A DNA stretch of 64,000 nt from Sphingobacteriia bacterium (GTDB lineage: Bacteria > Bacteroidota > Bacteroidia > Bacteroidales > UBA7960): positions 17,984 through 81,983 of the forward strand of contig JAABRR010000025.1 of NCBI GenBank assembly GCA_011390785.1. Direction: 5' to 3'. Position 1 is the stretch's first letter. Each line of letters opens with the position of its first letter. A model generated the notes under the pieces. The model made no database searches. It saw nothing but the letters and a program-made list of their open reading frames with translations, and had not been told where the DNA came from. Shown piece after piece: positions 9,749-18,345 of the stretch. Made by a program: the position numbers and the translations under genes.

Positions 9749-10669
9749 ATGAAATTAAAACTAACACTGTCTATAATACTTTTCGCCCTATTTAAATGGA
9801 GTGCTTTGGCGCAAAATGATACCCACTTTAGTCAATATATGTTTAACGAAGTGGTTTTTAATCCGGCAGCTATTGAGATTTCCAACACTTTAAATGCTTC
9901 ATTGGTTGCCCGACAACAATGGGTGGGTTTCGATAATGCCCCATCTTCTCAGGCTCTTAATGCCAGCACTTATTTACAGGAATTGTTTGGTGGTGTTGGT
10001 GTTAATTTTTTATACGACAGGCTGGGTTACGAGAGCTTTATTACTGCTCGTGCTTTTTATGCTTTTCCCGTGCAGGTAGGAGTTTTATCAACTGTAACCT
10101 TCGGATTGGGAGCAGGAATAGTAAACAGAACTATTGATGGCAGCAGTCTTCGCTATGATGATATGACTGATCCCAATGCAATTTATACCCGCGAAAATTT
10201 TTTTAAGCCTGACTTTAATTTTGGTGTAGAATATGTCGATCCCAATCTTACTGTCGGCTTTGCTACTACTCATATTTATCGTTCTGTAGAAGGTTCAAGG
10301 AGTGATTATGCTCCAAGGCATTATTATCTTTATGCAAAATATCTTTTTAAAGATGTTGCACCGGATATTGACCTGCAACCTTATCTTCTTTTTAAAAGCA
10401 GTTGGTTCATGACCCAGTTTGATTTAAACTTACTGGCTTATTATGATGATATGCTGTGGGGGGGGCTTTCTTACCGTTTAGGAGATGCCGTTTCTGCAAT
10501 GGTGGGATATCTTATTACACCCGAAATTAAGGTTGGTTATGCCTATGATTATGCTGTGGGTGTAAGCCGTGGGTATAATGGTGGATCACATGAGATCATG
10601 ATCAGTACTACTTTTGAGGGATTTAACCGCACAAGGGTTACTCCAAAAACACCCCGAATATTTAACTAG
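9749..10669 (+). CDS. PorP/SprF family type IX secretion system outer-membrane protein
   Basis: This 306-residue protein has a signal peptide (MKLKLTLSIILFALFKWSALAQ) followed by the family signature of PorP/SprF proteins: DTHFSQYMFN, then NPAA near residue 39 and RQQWVGF near residue 54, and then alternating beta-strand sequence to the C-terminus, consistent with a 14-strand outer-membrane barrel. Known members partner with type B substrates: SprF is needed for SprB export or attachment in Flavobacterium johnsoniae. It lies last in the adhesin / PorE-like / PorP order on the plus strand, 201 bases after the PorE-like gene, so it is likely the dedicated outer-membrane partner of the adhesin. 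A perfect 10-bp inverted repeat follows at 10676-10723. It is not the only possible PorP of the genome, so the symbol is left open. Confidence 0.93.
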   Translation: MKLKLTLSIILFALFKWSALAQNDTHFSQYMFNEVVFNPAAIEISNTLNASLVARQQWVGFDNAPSSQALNASTYLQELFGGVGVNFLYDRLGYESFITARAFYAFPVQVGVLSTVTFGLGAGIVNRTIDGSSLRYDDMTDPNAIYTRENFFKPDFNFGVEYVDPNLTVGFATTHIYRSVEGSRSDYAPRHYYLYAKYLFKDVAPDIDLQPYLLFKSSWFMTQFDLNLLAYYDDMLWGGLSYRLGDAVSAMVGYLITPEIKVGYAYDYAVGVSRGYNGGSHEIMISTTFEGFNRTRVTPKTPRIFN

Positions 10670-10675
10670 GATGAA

Positions 10676-10723
10676 CTCAACATCAGGGCGAATGGTACAA
10701 ATCCCCAAAAAATTGATGTTGAG
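10676..10723 (+). terminator. Inverted repeat after PorP/SprF gene, possible terminator
   Basis: A perfect 10-bp inverted repeat (CTCAACATCA at 10676-10685, TGATGTTGAG at 10714-10723) with a 28-base loop lies 7 bases after the stop codon. There is no T-run after the 3' arm, so it is a weak candidate for intrinsic termination; it could instead protect the 3' end of the message. Confidence 0.35.
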
Positions 10724-10928
10724 CCAGTGTATGAACTAATTTTCGTTAAATCGGCTTGGCGACTGGGATAAGTTCCCTGAAATAGCCACATCCAATACCC
10801 GTATGTCATTGCCAGAGCCAGCCTTTCATCCACACTTCGAAACGCTTACAGCTGCGATCATGCGAGGCGGCTTATTAAAGACACCCGCACCTTTACCCCG
10901 CGCACCGGAGCTGTTTCTACTTATCACA

Positions 10929-11725
10929 AAGACGTATATTTAATGGTAGAAGCTACTAATATGATATCATCGATAATGTTGAATATGGCTACTTCCCCAA
11001 CAGTAATCAATTACAATATGTGAATAACAATTTACCCATTAGATGAGATTTTGCACCTGATCAATACAACGATTATGGCTCGACTGGCATCATTCAAGAG
11101 TTTTCTAATGACTCAAATGGAAATATGATTTGGGATGCAAATAAATCATTATCAACTAAATTATAATTTACTAAATTTACCATCCTCAATTGAAAGATTC
11201 ATGGATGGAGCTTCCAATATAATAGACTTCAACTATACTTCCGTTGGGAGTAAACCCAAAGAACACTCTGTGGGAAACGGCTCCATTAATCACACGCGGT
11301 ATTACGCTGGCCCATTTACCTTTTTAGGTACAGGTTACGATCCGGCCTATTTTACCACCCCGTATGGCCGGTTTGGGCCAAAGAGCAGCTCATGGCGCCA
11401 CGAAACCCACCTTCGTAATCATTTAGGCAACACCCGCCTCGCCTACATCCACGAAGGCACCACCATCAACAAGGTACAGGAGACCCATTACTACCCCTTC
11501 GGTATGCGCATCAGCCCTCTATCCAACCAACCCTTAAACCTGGACACCGAACGCAATAATGCCAACCTCTAAAACAGCAAATTGGAGCGAAGCGTAAATC
11601 CCGCCCAAGCGGGAGAGTTTAATGAAGATTTTGGGTTGAATTGGTATGATTACGGGGCACGGTTCTATGACCCGCAAATTGCAAGGTGGCATAGTGTGGA
11701 TTCCTGTTGTTTTATTCTTACCTAA
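10929..11725 (+). pseudogene. Decayed RHS/YD-repeat core protein gene
   Basis: Pieces of one RHS-like protein lie in order but in different frames. A first piece (about 10960-11155) reads VEYGYF ... NSNQLQYVNN ... SNGNMIWDANKS and has stops at about 11043 and at its end. A second (11135-11572) reads NYNLLNLPSSIE ... TPYGRFGPKSSSWRHETHLR, NHLGNTRLAY and ETHYYPFGMRI. A third (11615-11725) reads EDFGLNWYDYGARFYDPQIA RWHSVD. DHLGNTR, YYPFGM and GARFYDP-RW-S-D are hallmarks of RHS repeat-associated core domains. Frameshifts and stops show it is dead. The variable toxin-like tip that normally follows the core is not recognisable. It lies just beyond the T9SS module and may mark a site of past insertion or recombination. 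Confidence 0.85.
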
Positions 11726-11745
11726 TTTGTTAATCAAAGGTTTCT

Positions 11746-11767
11746 AGACGCGCCGTTATGCGCGTCT
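11746..11767. repeat. GC-rich palindrome downstream of RHS remnant
   Basis: AGACGCG (11746-11752) and CGCGTCT (11761-11767) form a perfect 7-bp inverted repeat with an 8-base loop, more GC-rich than its surroundings. It is a REP-like palindrome or a hairpin left from the decayed locus. Confidence 0.45.
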
Positions 11768-12073
11768 CTACCCATTATCCGTGGGATTCTTATGGGAGAC
11801 GTACCGAAAAAGGCACGTATTTACAGCGGACTACGGTTGAAAAATGTAATATTGGCCCATACCAGCGGATTGTTGCTGAACCATTGATTGTTTTCAAAAT
11901 GGGACTAAAAATCCCCGGTATCTTTTGGCGATCTAAAATCCGGCACTTAAAACTGCCTACAATGGAAAGGAGCAGTACCGGTATCCATTGCCAGCAGCCT
12001 CAACCAAGGTGTAATAGGGTACGGCAGTAGGCAGGTGCATCATGTAAGAAACGGAAATAACATTCCATCCAAA
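11768..12073. other. Intergenic stretch without recognisable gene
   Basis: Short open frames here show no family signature and no continuation of the RHS protein. It is probably decayed DNA from the same locus. The GH3 gene ends at 12074 on the minus strand. Confidence 0.5.
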
Positions 12074-14776
12074 CTACCAAACATCATTAAACTCACCCGA
12101 TATTACGGTATTGGCCACAACTACATTTTTATTCTGAATCCGTGCTCTGTTGGGCTGGCTTCCGCCAATGGTAAAGGATATAACCCCTTCTGGCACATAC
12201 ATTTTATGTTCGGGGTGGTAAACTGCCATATGTTCGGGTTTCACTTCGAAGGTTACTGTTTGGGTTTCACCTGCCTTCAGGAATACTCTCTGAAACCCTT
12301 GCAGGCTTCTTACAGGTCCTTCTTCTATTTGCGGGTGGGAAACGTATAGCTGCACCACTTCGTGTCCGTCGAAGGTTCCGGTGTTGGTTACCTCTGCCGA
12401 GATGGTTATGGTTTCACCAGCAGTAATGGCAGGAACTACTGCATTTGAATAGGCAAAAGTGGTGTAACTCAGGCCAAATCCGAAATCGTAGAGGGGCATT
12501 TTCTTCAATCTCTCTTCTTGTGATGCTTTTTCATCGATTTTAATATAACGATAAGTACGGTTATCCATGTTATAATCATCGAAGGCAGGCAACTGATCTA
12601 CAGATTTGTAAAAGGTGAGAGGCAGCCTACCTGATGGGTTATAGTCGCCAAAAAGGATATCGGCAATGGCTGTTCCTCCGGCTTGTCCGGGGTACCATGC
12701 TTCCAGAATGGCGGGTATATTATCTGATTCCCAGTTGATTGCAAGGGCACTACCGTTGAGCAATACCAGCACGGTGGGTTTGTTCAGTTTCATGATTTCC
12801 TTCATCAACTCGGTTTGTGCGTCGGGTAGCGCAATTTCCACCCGATCGCCTCCGGCAAAACCTTCCACTTTCACTTTCATTTCTTCGCCTTCAAGATAGG
12901 GACTCAGGCCCATGAAGAGCAAAACAACATCAGATTCAGCAGCAATTTCCAATGCTTCGGCCATCATGTTATCTCCGGGGGCATCCCAGAATAATTTTAA
13001 CATGGGATATTCAGTTCCATGCTGACGATATTCAATCATAATTTCGTAGGGTTTTCCGGCTTCCAGCTCCATGGTTTCATATTCGAGATGGGGGTGGTGT
13101 TCGGTATCCCATCGGGCTATTTCTTCACCTTCCAGGTATAGGTTGAATGCCCGGTAACCTTCTACCCCTATGCTATACTCTCCTGCGGTGGGAGGAACAA
13201 AATATCCCTTCCATCTTCCTGAAAAATTATCATAGCTTAATCCTTCTGCCGGGGCATTGGTCCACCAGGTAAAGTCAACCTGCTTATCTATCCGGGTGTG
13301 CAACGGGCTGCCTTCCAACGCTGGATTGTCATATAGTTCAACAGTAAGTCCGTTTTCCGTAAGTTCGGATGTGGTAAACAAATGATCGCCGGGCAAAATT
13401 TCCATGTAGGGGAATTCTTTTGCCAGGCGGGTTCCGGGGGCATATTTTACATTGGCACCAGGTAGTTTCTGGCGGATGCCTTCCAATGGGGTTATGGGAT
13501 TGGATGCAAATCCATTATAGTTGGCGTAAAGAACTTCCAGGCGGTCGGCGTTGGGGCCGATCACTGCCACGTTTTTTACATCCTTTTGCAGGGGAAGCAG
13601 ATTGTTTTCGTTTTTTAGCAATACCATCGATTTACGCGCCGCGTCTAGTGCAAGATCCCGGTGTTCTTCAGAGTCCACCACTGAATAGGGAATTTCAGTA
13701 TAAGGCACATCTGATGGTGGATCAAACATGCCCAGCTTCATGCGGGCAACCATAAGGCGGGTTACCAGCACATCAATTTCTTCTTCAGTTATAAGTCCCT
13801 GTTCGTAAGCAGCTATTAGTGCAGGATAGGTATTTCCGCAATTGAGATCTGTACCGGCTTGCACGGCCATAGCAGCAGCTTCTTCGGGGGTTTCAACCAC
13901 TTCATGGTCACCAGGATTGAAGAAATCTCTGATTGCCCAACAGTCGGAAACGATATACCCTTCAAAACCCCATTCATCGCGAAGCATGCTTTCCAGCATT
14001 TTGCTGCCGCAGCAAGGGTCGCCAAATAATCGGTTATAAGCACACATGATTGAATAAACGGCACCTTCCTGAACAGTTTTCTTAAAATGTGGCAGGTAGG
14101 TTTCTATAAAATCGCGGTCAGTGGGTTCTGCGTTAAACTTGTGACGGTCGGGTTCCGGGCCGCTATGCACGGCAAAATGTTTGGATGTAGCCACCACTTT
14201 CAGGTATTTGGGATCGTCTCCCTGCAATCCTTTTATGTAATTTACAGCCAGTTCGCCGGCCAGGAATGGGTCTTCACCATATGTTTCCATACCCCGGCCC
14301 CAGCGAGGATCGCGAAAAATGTTGATGTTAGGTGTCCAGAAGGTGAGTCCCTGGTAAATGCCCCGTTTTCCTTCAGCGGCAAAAGCATGATGTTTTGCTC
14401 TTGCTTCGTCTGATACTGCAGTAGCAATATCAAACATCATCTGGTCGTCCCACATGGCAGCCATACCAATAGCCTGTGGAAATACCGTTGCCAGACCTGC
14501 TCTGCCCACACCGTGCAGGCACTCATTCCACCAGTTGTATTCAGGTAGGCCCAATCGGTCAATGGCAGGAGCATCATACATCATTTGCCCTACTTTTTCT
14601 TCGAGGGTCATTTGCGATACCAGGTCCGCAGCTCTTTCTTCAAAAGTCAGACGGGTATTAAGGTAATCGGACTGGCCAGATTGGCAGGATGCTAAAATAA
14701 TCATCATAAGGTAAATCATGGTTCCTTTCACTGCAAGGGCAGAAAAAGCAGAAATTTGTAATTTTCGTTTTTTCAT
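12074..14776 (-). CDS. GH3 family beta-glycosidase with inserted PA14 domain, lipoprotein
   Basis: A start at 14776 gives 900 residues beginning MKKRKLQISAF and a signal with a LASC lipobox, so the enzyme is likely anchored facing the periplasm or the cell surface. The frame extends 34 codons upstream (to 14878) but those lie before the signal peptide. The N-terminal GH3 barrel has MTLEEKVGQM, NWWNECLHGVGR, FPQAIGMAA, SKHFAVHSGPEPDRH and IVSDCWAI; Asp278 in SDC is the expected nucleophile. A PA14 domain sits at about 474-597 inside the second GH3 domain (GYFVPPTAGEYSIGVEGYRA), and a fibronectin-III-like domain ends the protein. NWWNE and FPQAIG favour a beta-xylosidase or related exo-glycosidase over a plain cellobiase, but PA14-type GH3 enzymes vary in substrate. 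Downstream of the CE15/PhoD genes on the same strand, with a 460-bp gap, so probably its own transcript. Confidence 0.93.
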   Translation of the reverse strand: MKKRKLQISAFSALAVKGTMIYLMMIILASCQSGQSDYLNTRLTFEERAADLVSQMTLEEKVGQMMYDAPAIDRLGLPEYNWWNECLHGVGRAGLATVFPQAIGMAAMWDDQMMFDIATAVSDEARAKHHAFAAEGKRGIYQGLTFWTPNINIFRDPRWGRGMETYGEDPFLAGELAVNYIKGLQGDDPKYLKVVATSKHFAVHSGPEPDRHKFNAEPTDRDFIETYLPHFKKTVQEGAVYSIMCAYNRLFGDPCCGSKMLESMLRDEWGFEGYIVSDCWAIRDFFNPGDHEVVETPEEAAAMAVQAGTDLNCGNTYPALIAAYEQGLITEEEIDVLVTRLMVARMKLGMFDPPSDVPYTEIPYSVVDSEEHRDLALDAARKSMVLLKNENNLLPLQKDVKNVAVIGPNADRLEVLYANYNGFASNPITPLEGIRQKLPGANVKYAPGTRLAKEFPYMEILPGDHLFTTSELTENGLTVELYDNPALEGSPLHTRIDKQVDFTWWTNAPAEGLSYDNFSGRWKGYFVPPTAGEYSIGVEGYRAFNLYLEGEEIARWDTEHHPHLEYETMELEAGKPYEIMIEYRQHGTEYPMLKLFWDAPGDNMMAEALEIAAESDVVLLFMGLSPYLEGEEMKVKVEGFAGGDRVEIALPDAQTELMKEIMKLNKPTVLVLLNGSALAINWESDNIPAILEAWYPGQAGGTAIADILFGDYNPSGRLPLTFYKSVDQLPAFDDYNMDNRTYRYIKIDEKASQEERLKKMPLYDFGFGLSYTTFAYSNAVVPAITAGETITISAEVTNTGTFDGHEVVQLYVSHPQIEEGPVRSLQGFQRVFLKAGETQTVTFEVKPEHMAVYHPEHKMYVPEGVISFTIGGSQPNRARIQNKNVVVANTVISGEFNDVW

Positions 14777-14919
14777 TTGAATTGATTTTTGGGATGCAGA
14801 ATAATCTGGCAAACATAATGAAAATTTGGTTGAAATGAGTTTGGGAATAGTTTCAAATATGGTTAACAATTGTACCAATCTTGTTATGGAAAAAATAAAT
14901 GGATTCTTTGTAATAAATA

Positions 14920-15145
14920 AGGGCTTGCTGAAAAATACTTAACCGACTGTTTATTAACTTTATCCATTAGTATTTTATATCTTAGGTGCAAGAGTAAGTA
15001 ATCAATTATTAGAATAACTTTGCTTTGTTATGTAGTTAGTTTTTAGTACATCATTTGCTTCATTGCCTTGGGCTTGCAGTATTAATATACAGCTTCACCT
15101 TGTCGCCTTGCATGTGATGCACTAAAAACTTTTTCAGCATGCCCT
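14920..15145. repeat. Intergenic inverted-repeat element (MITE- or REP-like)
   Basis: The 462-bp gap between the GH3 and PhoD-like genes (14777-15238) holds no convincing gene. Two inverted pairs are visible. Outer: agggcttgctgaaaaa at 14920-14935 against the complement of 15130-15145 (15 of 16 match). Inner: gtttttagtacatcatttgc at 15039-15058 against the complement of 15110-15129 (17 of 20 match). The two right arms are contiguous, the left arms are not. No transposase is present. Confidence 0.55.
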
Positions 15146-15238
15146 AAATTAATAATAAAGATGATATTTCTTGACTTTGACTGGGTTATCATTATTATCA
15201 ATCGAAAAAATATGGGTTTGCAAGGGGTTACATGCTCT

Positions 15239-16927
15239 TTAATTTAGTTCTGCCAATGGGATGATATAGCTGAAAACTTTCTCATTTTCTATATTCCATA
15301 TCTGGTATTCCGCTTCAGGTTTGGGAGTATTGGTTCTGAAGATTAGCTTCCCGAAGGAGTTGTCTTCGTTATAGCAGAATTCTGCTTCGGGGATACAATT
15401 ATGCTGGTGCACGTTGGTAAGTCTTGAACTTTCAAACTCATAGAGTGGGTAGTCGTTTTCCCTGTCGATTTTCCAAAGATCCGATCTGTGGCGATCGGCT
15501 GACATGAGCATAACACCTGAAATACTTTCCCGGGTAAGATGATCAAATATCTCTTGTCTTTCTGCTTTATATCCTTTCCAGGTATCAAATCTTCCTTCCA
15601 TTTCGCTTTTGGCAAGGTCTGACCAGGGAACAGGTGATACGATCATCTTGAAGGTTGCTTCTGAATTTGAGAGCCCCTTCAAAAGCCATTCTTTTTGCAC
15701 GGGGCCCAGCATAGATTTATCGGTACCCTGATCGTTGGTGAAGCTGGCTTCGCGGTAATATCTGCCATCGAGCATAAAAAATTCCACATCACCTATCAAA
15801 AAAGAAAACCATACACCGGGTTGTTCTATACCACCGCCGTAGCCTTTATTAGCCCACTGGTTCATAAAAGTTTTGTAAACCGGAATTTTCCAGGCTGGTT
15901 CGTTAATTAGCGGGCCACCATATTCATCGTTATCTCCAAAATCATGATCATCCCAGATAGCAAACACTGGTGTTTGACTTACAAGCTGACGCCAGGTTTT
16001 TTCTGATTGTCTTTGGTGATAGCAATATTGCTGAATGGAAGGATGCTCCGGATAATCGATGTATACATTATCTCCCAGCAGGAGCAACCCGTTAAGATCG
16101 TGCTTGGCCAGGGTATGCCACATTTGGGTATGCCAGGGTATGTAGGCAGCTCCTCCACCAAAAGCAATGGCTATTTCTGATTTGCTGTATTTTCCGGGGT
16201 GCGTCTTGAAGGAATAAACAGCAGGCAGAATTTCTCCATCAACCACTACCTTATAATGATATTCTTTGTTGTCTGTCAGCCCGTTTATCTTAATTTGTTC
16301 AGCCAGTTCTTTTTCATAAGATGTAAAGATTTCCGGTGATTGGATAATGTTCTCAAATGTAAAATCTTCTGAAAGGATAAATTTTAAACTGCTTTCTTTG
16401 GCGGTTCTGGCCCATATGATGGCAGAAGTATCAGAAACTGTCCCCAGCATAGGGCCATGAACCAGGCTGATTTTTTGTTTTCTAACCCATCTTTTATATT
16501 TCTGTGTATTTTGCAGGTGCTGAAAAAAGTCTTTGGGTCCTGCCACAAATCTTTCGGGGGGCATGCCGGCATTAATGGATCGATGCAGGTAATGCATGGC
16601 AGAGTCAAATTCTTCGAGTGCAGTATGAGCGGCTGATAAAACAAAAAATGCTTCTGCATCTTCTCCTTGTTGACGGGCCTGATGTATGGCCTTTTGAACA
16701 TTCCCTTTTTTTATTTCCAGCATGTAGCCGGCTGCACCAACTTTTCGGTTATACCAGGTGCTGTCATTAGAATTATATTGTAAATTAACGGCTGGTTTAT
16801 TTGTGCTATTGTATAAACAGGATGACAGGATTCCCATAAATGGAAAAACGATCAGAATAATTAGTGCGTGAGATAATTTGATCATAGGTTTTGGCAGATT
16901 GATTCGTATATAATCTGAAAATTTCAT
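15239..16927 (-). CDS. PhoD-like metallophosphoesterase lipoprotein
   Basis: The protein has 562 residues from 16927; a start at 16885 (548 residues, MIKLSHALII) would place the signal peptide with its LSSC lipobox right at the N-terminus and is the likelier one. After the lipobox comes a TPR-like stretch (AEAFFVLSAAHTALEEFDSA), then an Fn3-like N-domain typical of PhoD proteins (GPMLGTVSDTSAIIWART), then the metallophosphatase core: LLLGDNVYID, AIWDDHDFGDNDEYG, FMLDGRYYRE, MLMSADRHRSDLW. The DDHDFG, DGRYYR and DRHR motifs are those of the PhoD alkaline phosphatase/phosphodiesterase family (metal ligands Asp, Asn, His). It lies 21 bases downstream of the CE15 gene and is probably cotranscribed, so it may act on a phosphorylated or teichoic-like polymer component or simply on organophosphate; the substrate is unknown. 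Confidence 0.88.
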   Translation of the reverse strand: MKFSDYIRINLPKPMIKLSHALIILIVFPFMGILSSCLYNSTNKPAVNLQYNSNDSTWYNRKVGAAGYMLEIKKGNVQKAIHQARQQGEDAEAFFVLSAAHTALEEFDSAMHYLHRSINAGMPPERFVAGPKDFFQHLQNTQKYKRWVRKQKISLVHGPMLGTVSDTSAIIWARTAKESSLKFILSEDFTFENIIQSPEIFTSYEKELAEQIKINGLTDNKEYHYKVVVDGEILPAVYSFKTHPGKYSKSEIAIAFGGGAAYIPWHTQMWHTLAKHDLNGLLLLGDNVYIDYPEHPSIQQYCYHQRQSEKTWRQLVSQTPVFAIWDDHDFGDNDEYGGPLINEPAWKIPVYKTFMNQWANKGYGGGIEQPGVWFSFLIGDVEFFMLDGRYYREASFTNDQGTDKSMLGPVQKEWLLKGLSNSEATFKMIVSPVPWSDLAKSEMEGRFDTWKGYKAERQEIFDHLTRESISGVMLMSADRHRSDLWKIDRENDYPLYEFESSRLTNVHQHNCIPEAEFCYNEDNSFGKLIFRTNTPKPEAEYQIWNIENEKVFSYIIPLAELN

Positions 16928-16948
16928 TTCAATAAGCTAACCCGGAAT

Positions 16949-18220
16949 TTACCAGGCTCCCCAGAATCGATCGGCAAAGTTCATGTATTGTTGCCAGTCG
17001 TAAAGGGTAATGTCATGTTTCCCTGTACGGATATGATACGCGATTGTGCCATGGATTACCGGGCTTTCTGGTTTGGGCATTTCTGCCGCAGGCAGGCCGG
17101 TAAGGCCCAAAAAACGGTAAACTTTTGTGGCTTCCACTGCTGATAAAAATTCCCCTTTTGGGTCTGCCCATTGATCATCTGTAGCACTGGCCACATAAAG
17201 GGGTCGTGGGGCAATTAATGCCAGTAACTGGTGCTGGTCGAAAGGCAACAGATGTTCCTTCTCATTGTATTTGCTGAAATTGGGTGTAAACCAATGGGGA
17301 AACCTATTGTTGATGCGCCATACTGTTTCTCCATATTGTCTGCGCGAAATGGCTGCTCCGCCACATCCCGAGTTGTTGGAAATAACCATGGCAAACCTTT
17401 CGTCGGTAGCTCCTGCCCATACAGCAGCTTTTCCAAGGCGTGAATGACCAAGAACGGCAATTCGGTCCGGATCGATCTTTTCATCGGTTTCGAGGTAATC
17501 CATTGCGCGACTCAATCCCCATGCCCATGCAGCTACACTTGCCCATGAACTACTATCTGATGGCTGTTTGAGTAAAGCATGCACCCCATTTCGGAAATTG
17601 TCATCAAAATCAGGGTCAACCTCGCCGTAATATATCGTGCCTACTGCATAGCCCCTGGCAATGATTTCCTGGTAAGGCCATCGTTTAATCCTTACCCCAC
17701 GGGTGGATTCATTAGCTTTATTTTCAGTAATGTTAAAGTCGATATTGTTGTTTACCCATGATCTTGTCAGGTGAACTTTTGGATCATGGGTGGTGGTATG
17801 ATTTCCATAAAAATTGTAACCCAAAAATAGCGGTGCATTTTTGCGGGAATTGGGGATGTGCAGTAACAAATACATTTCCAGCTCCCGGCGCTGGTATTTC
17901 AGGGTGAGTTTTACTTCTTTTACAGTGGCTTGTCCTGCCATGGCAGTATCATTTTGGTAAACGGTTTCCGCATGAACACCACCTTCCCAGCCGGGCATAA
18001 TACCATACATCTCTTTTTCAAAAAGATGCAGTATTTCTTTCCGCCGGGCATCCCACTGTTCAACAGAATTGACAGGAGTGCCATCTTCAAATACCAAAGC
18101 ATTGGGTAGTGTATAGTCTGGTATTTTCGATTCGTCATAATTGGGTGTAAATTCCTGACCGAAAACGGCGGTGGTAACCAAACCCAGGATAGTCAACAGA
18201 AGTAGTTTGCTTTTTGTCAT
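16949..18220 (-). CDS. CE15-type glucuronoyl esterase (alpha/beta hydrolase), secreted
   Basis: A start at 18220 gives 423 residues with a signal peptide (MTKSKLLLLTILGLVTTAVFGQ); the open frame runs 18 codons further upstream without a better start. The nucleophile elbow is GHSRLGKAAVWAGA near residue 250, followed by SNNSGCGGAA, RFPHWF, APRPLYVASATDDQWADP and a C-terminal IRTGKHDITLYDW carrying the probable catalytic His. The GHSRLGK elbow and RFPHWF segment are characteristic of carbohydrate esterase family 15, which cuts ester bonds between 4-O-methyl-glucuronic acid side chains of xylan and lignin alcohols. Some relatives are annotated only as acetylxylan esterase-like. It lies 125 bases after gntP and 21 before the PhoD-like gene on the minus strand, forming a likely operon. 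Confidence 0.87.
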   Translation of the reverse strand: MTKSKLLLLTILGLVTTAVFGQEFTPNYDESKIPDYTLPNALVFEDGTPVNSVEQWDARRKEILHLFEKEMYGIMPGWEGGVHAETVYQNDTAMAGQATVKEVKLTLKYQRRELEMYLLLHIPNSRKNAPLFLGYNFYGNHTTTHDPKVHLTRSWVNNNIDFNITENKANESTRGVRIKRWPYQEIIARGYAVGTIYYGEVDPDFDDNFRNGVHALLKQPSDSSSWASVAAWAWGLSRAMDYLETDEKIDPDRIAVLGHSRLGKAAVWAGATDERFAMVISNNSGCGGAAISRRQYGETVWRINNRFPHWFTPNFSKYNEKEHLLPFDQHQLLALIAPRPLYVASATDDQWADPKGEFLSAVEATKVYRFLGLTGLPAAEMPKPESPVIHGTIAYHIRTGKHDITLYDWQQYMNFADRFWGAW

Positions 18221-18345
18221 TGCGATAAGGTTTATATGGTGGGTAAAAGTACAAAAGTTTGATTTTTCAGCCAAAGAGTTTTCAATCAGGGACTTTTATT
18301 GAATGGTTGAGTTATTCTATGATATTTTTTCAAAAATTTTCCTGT

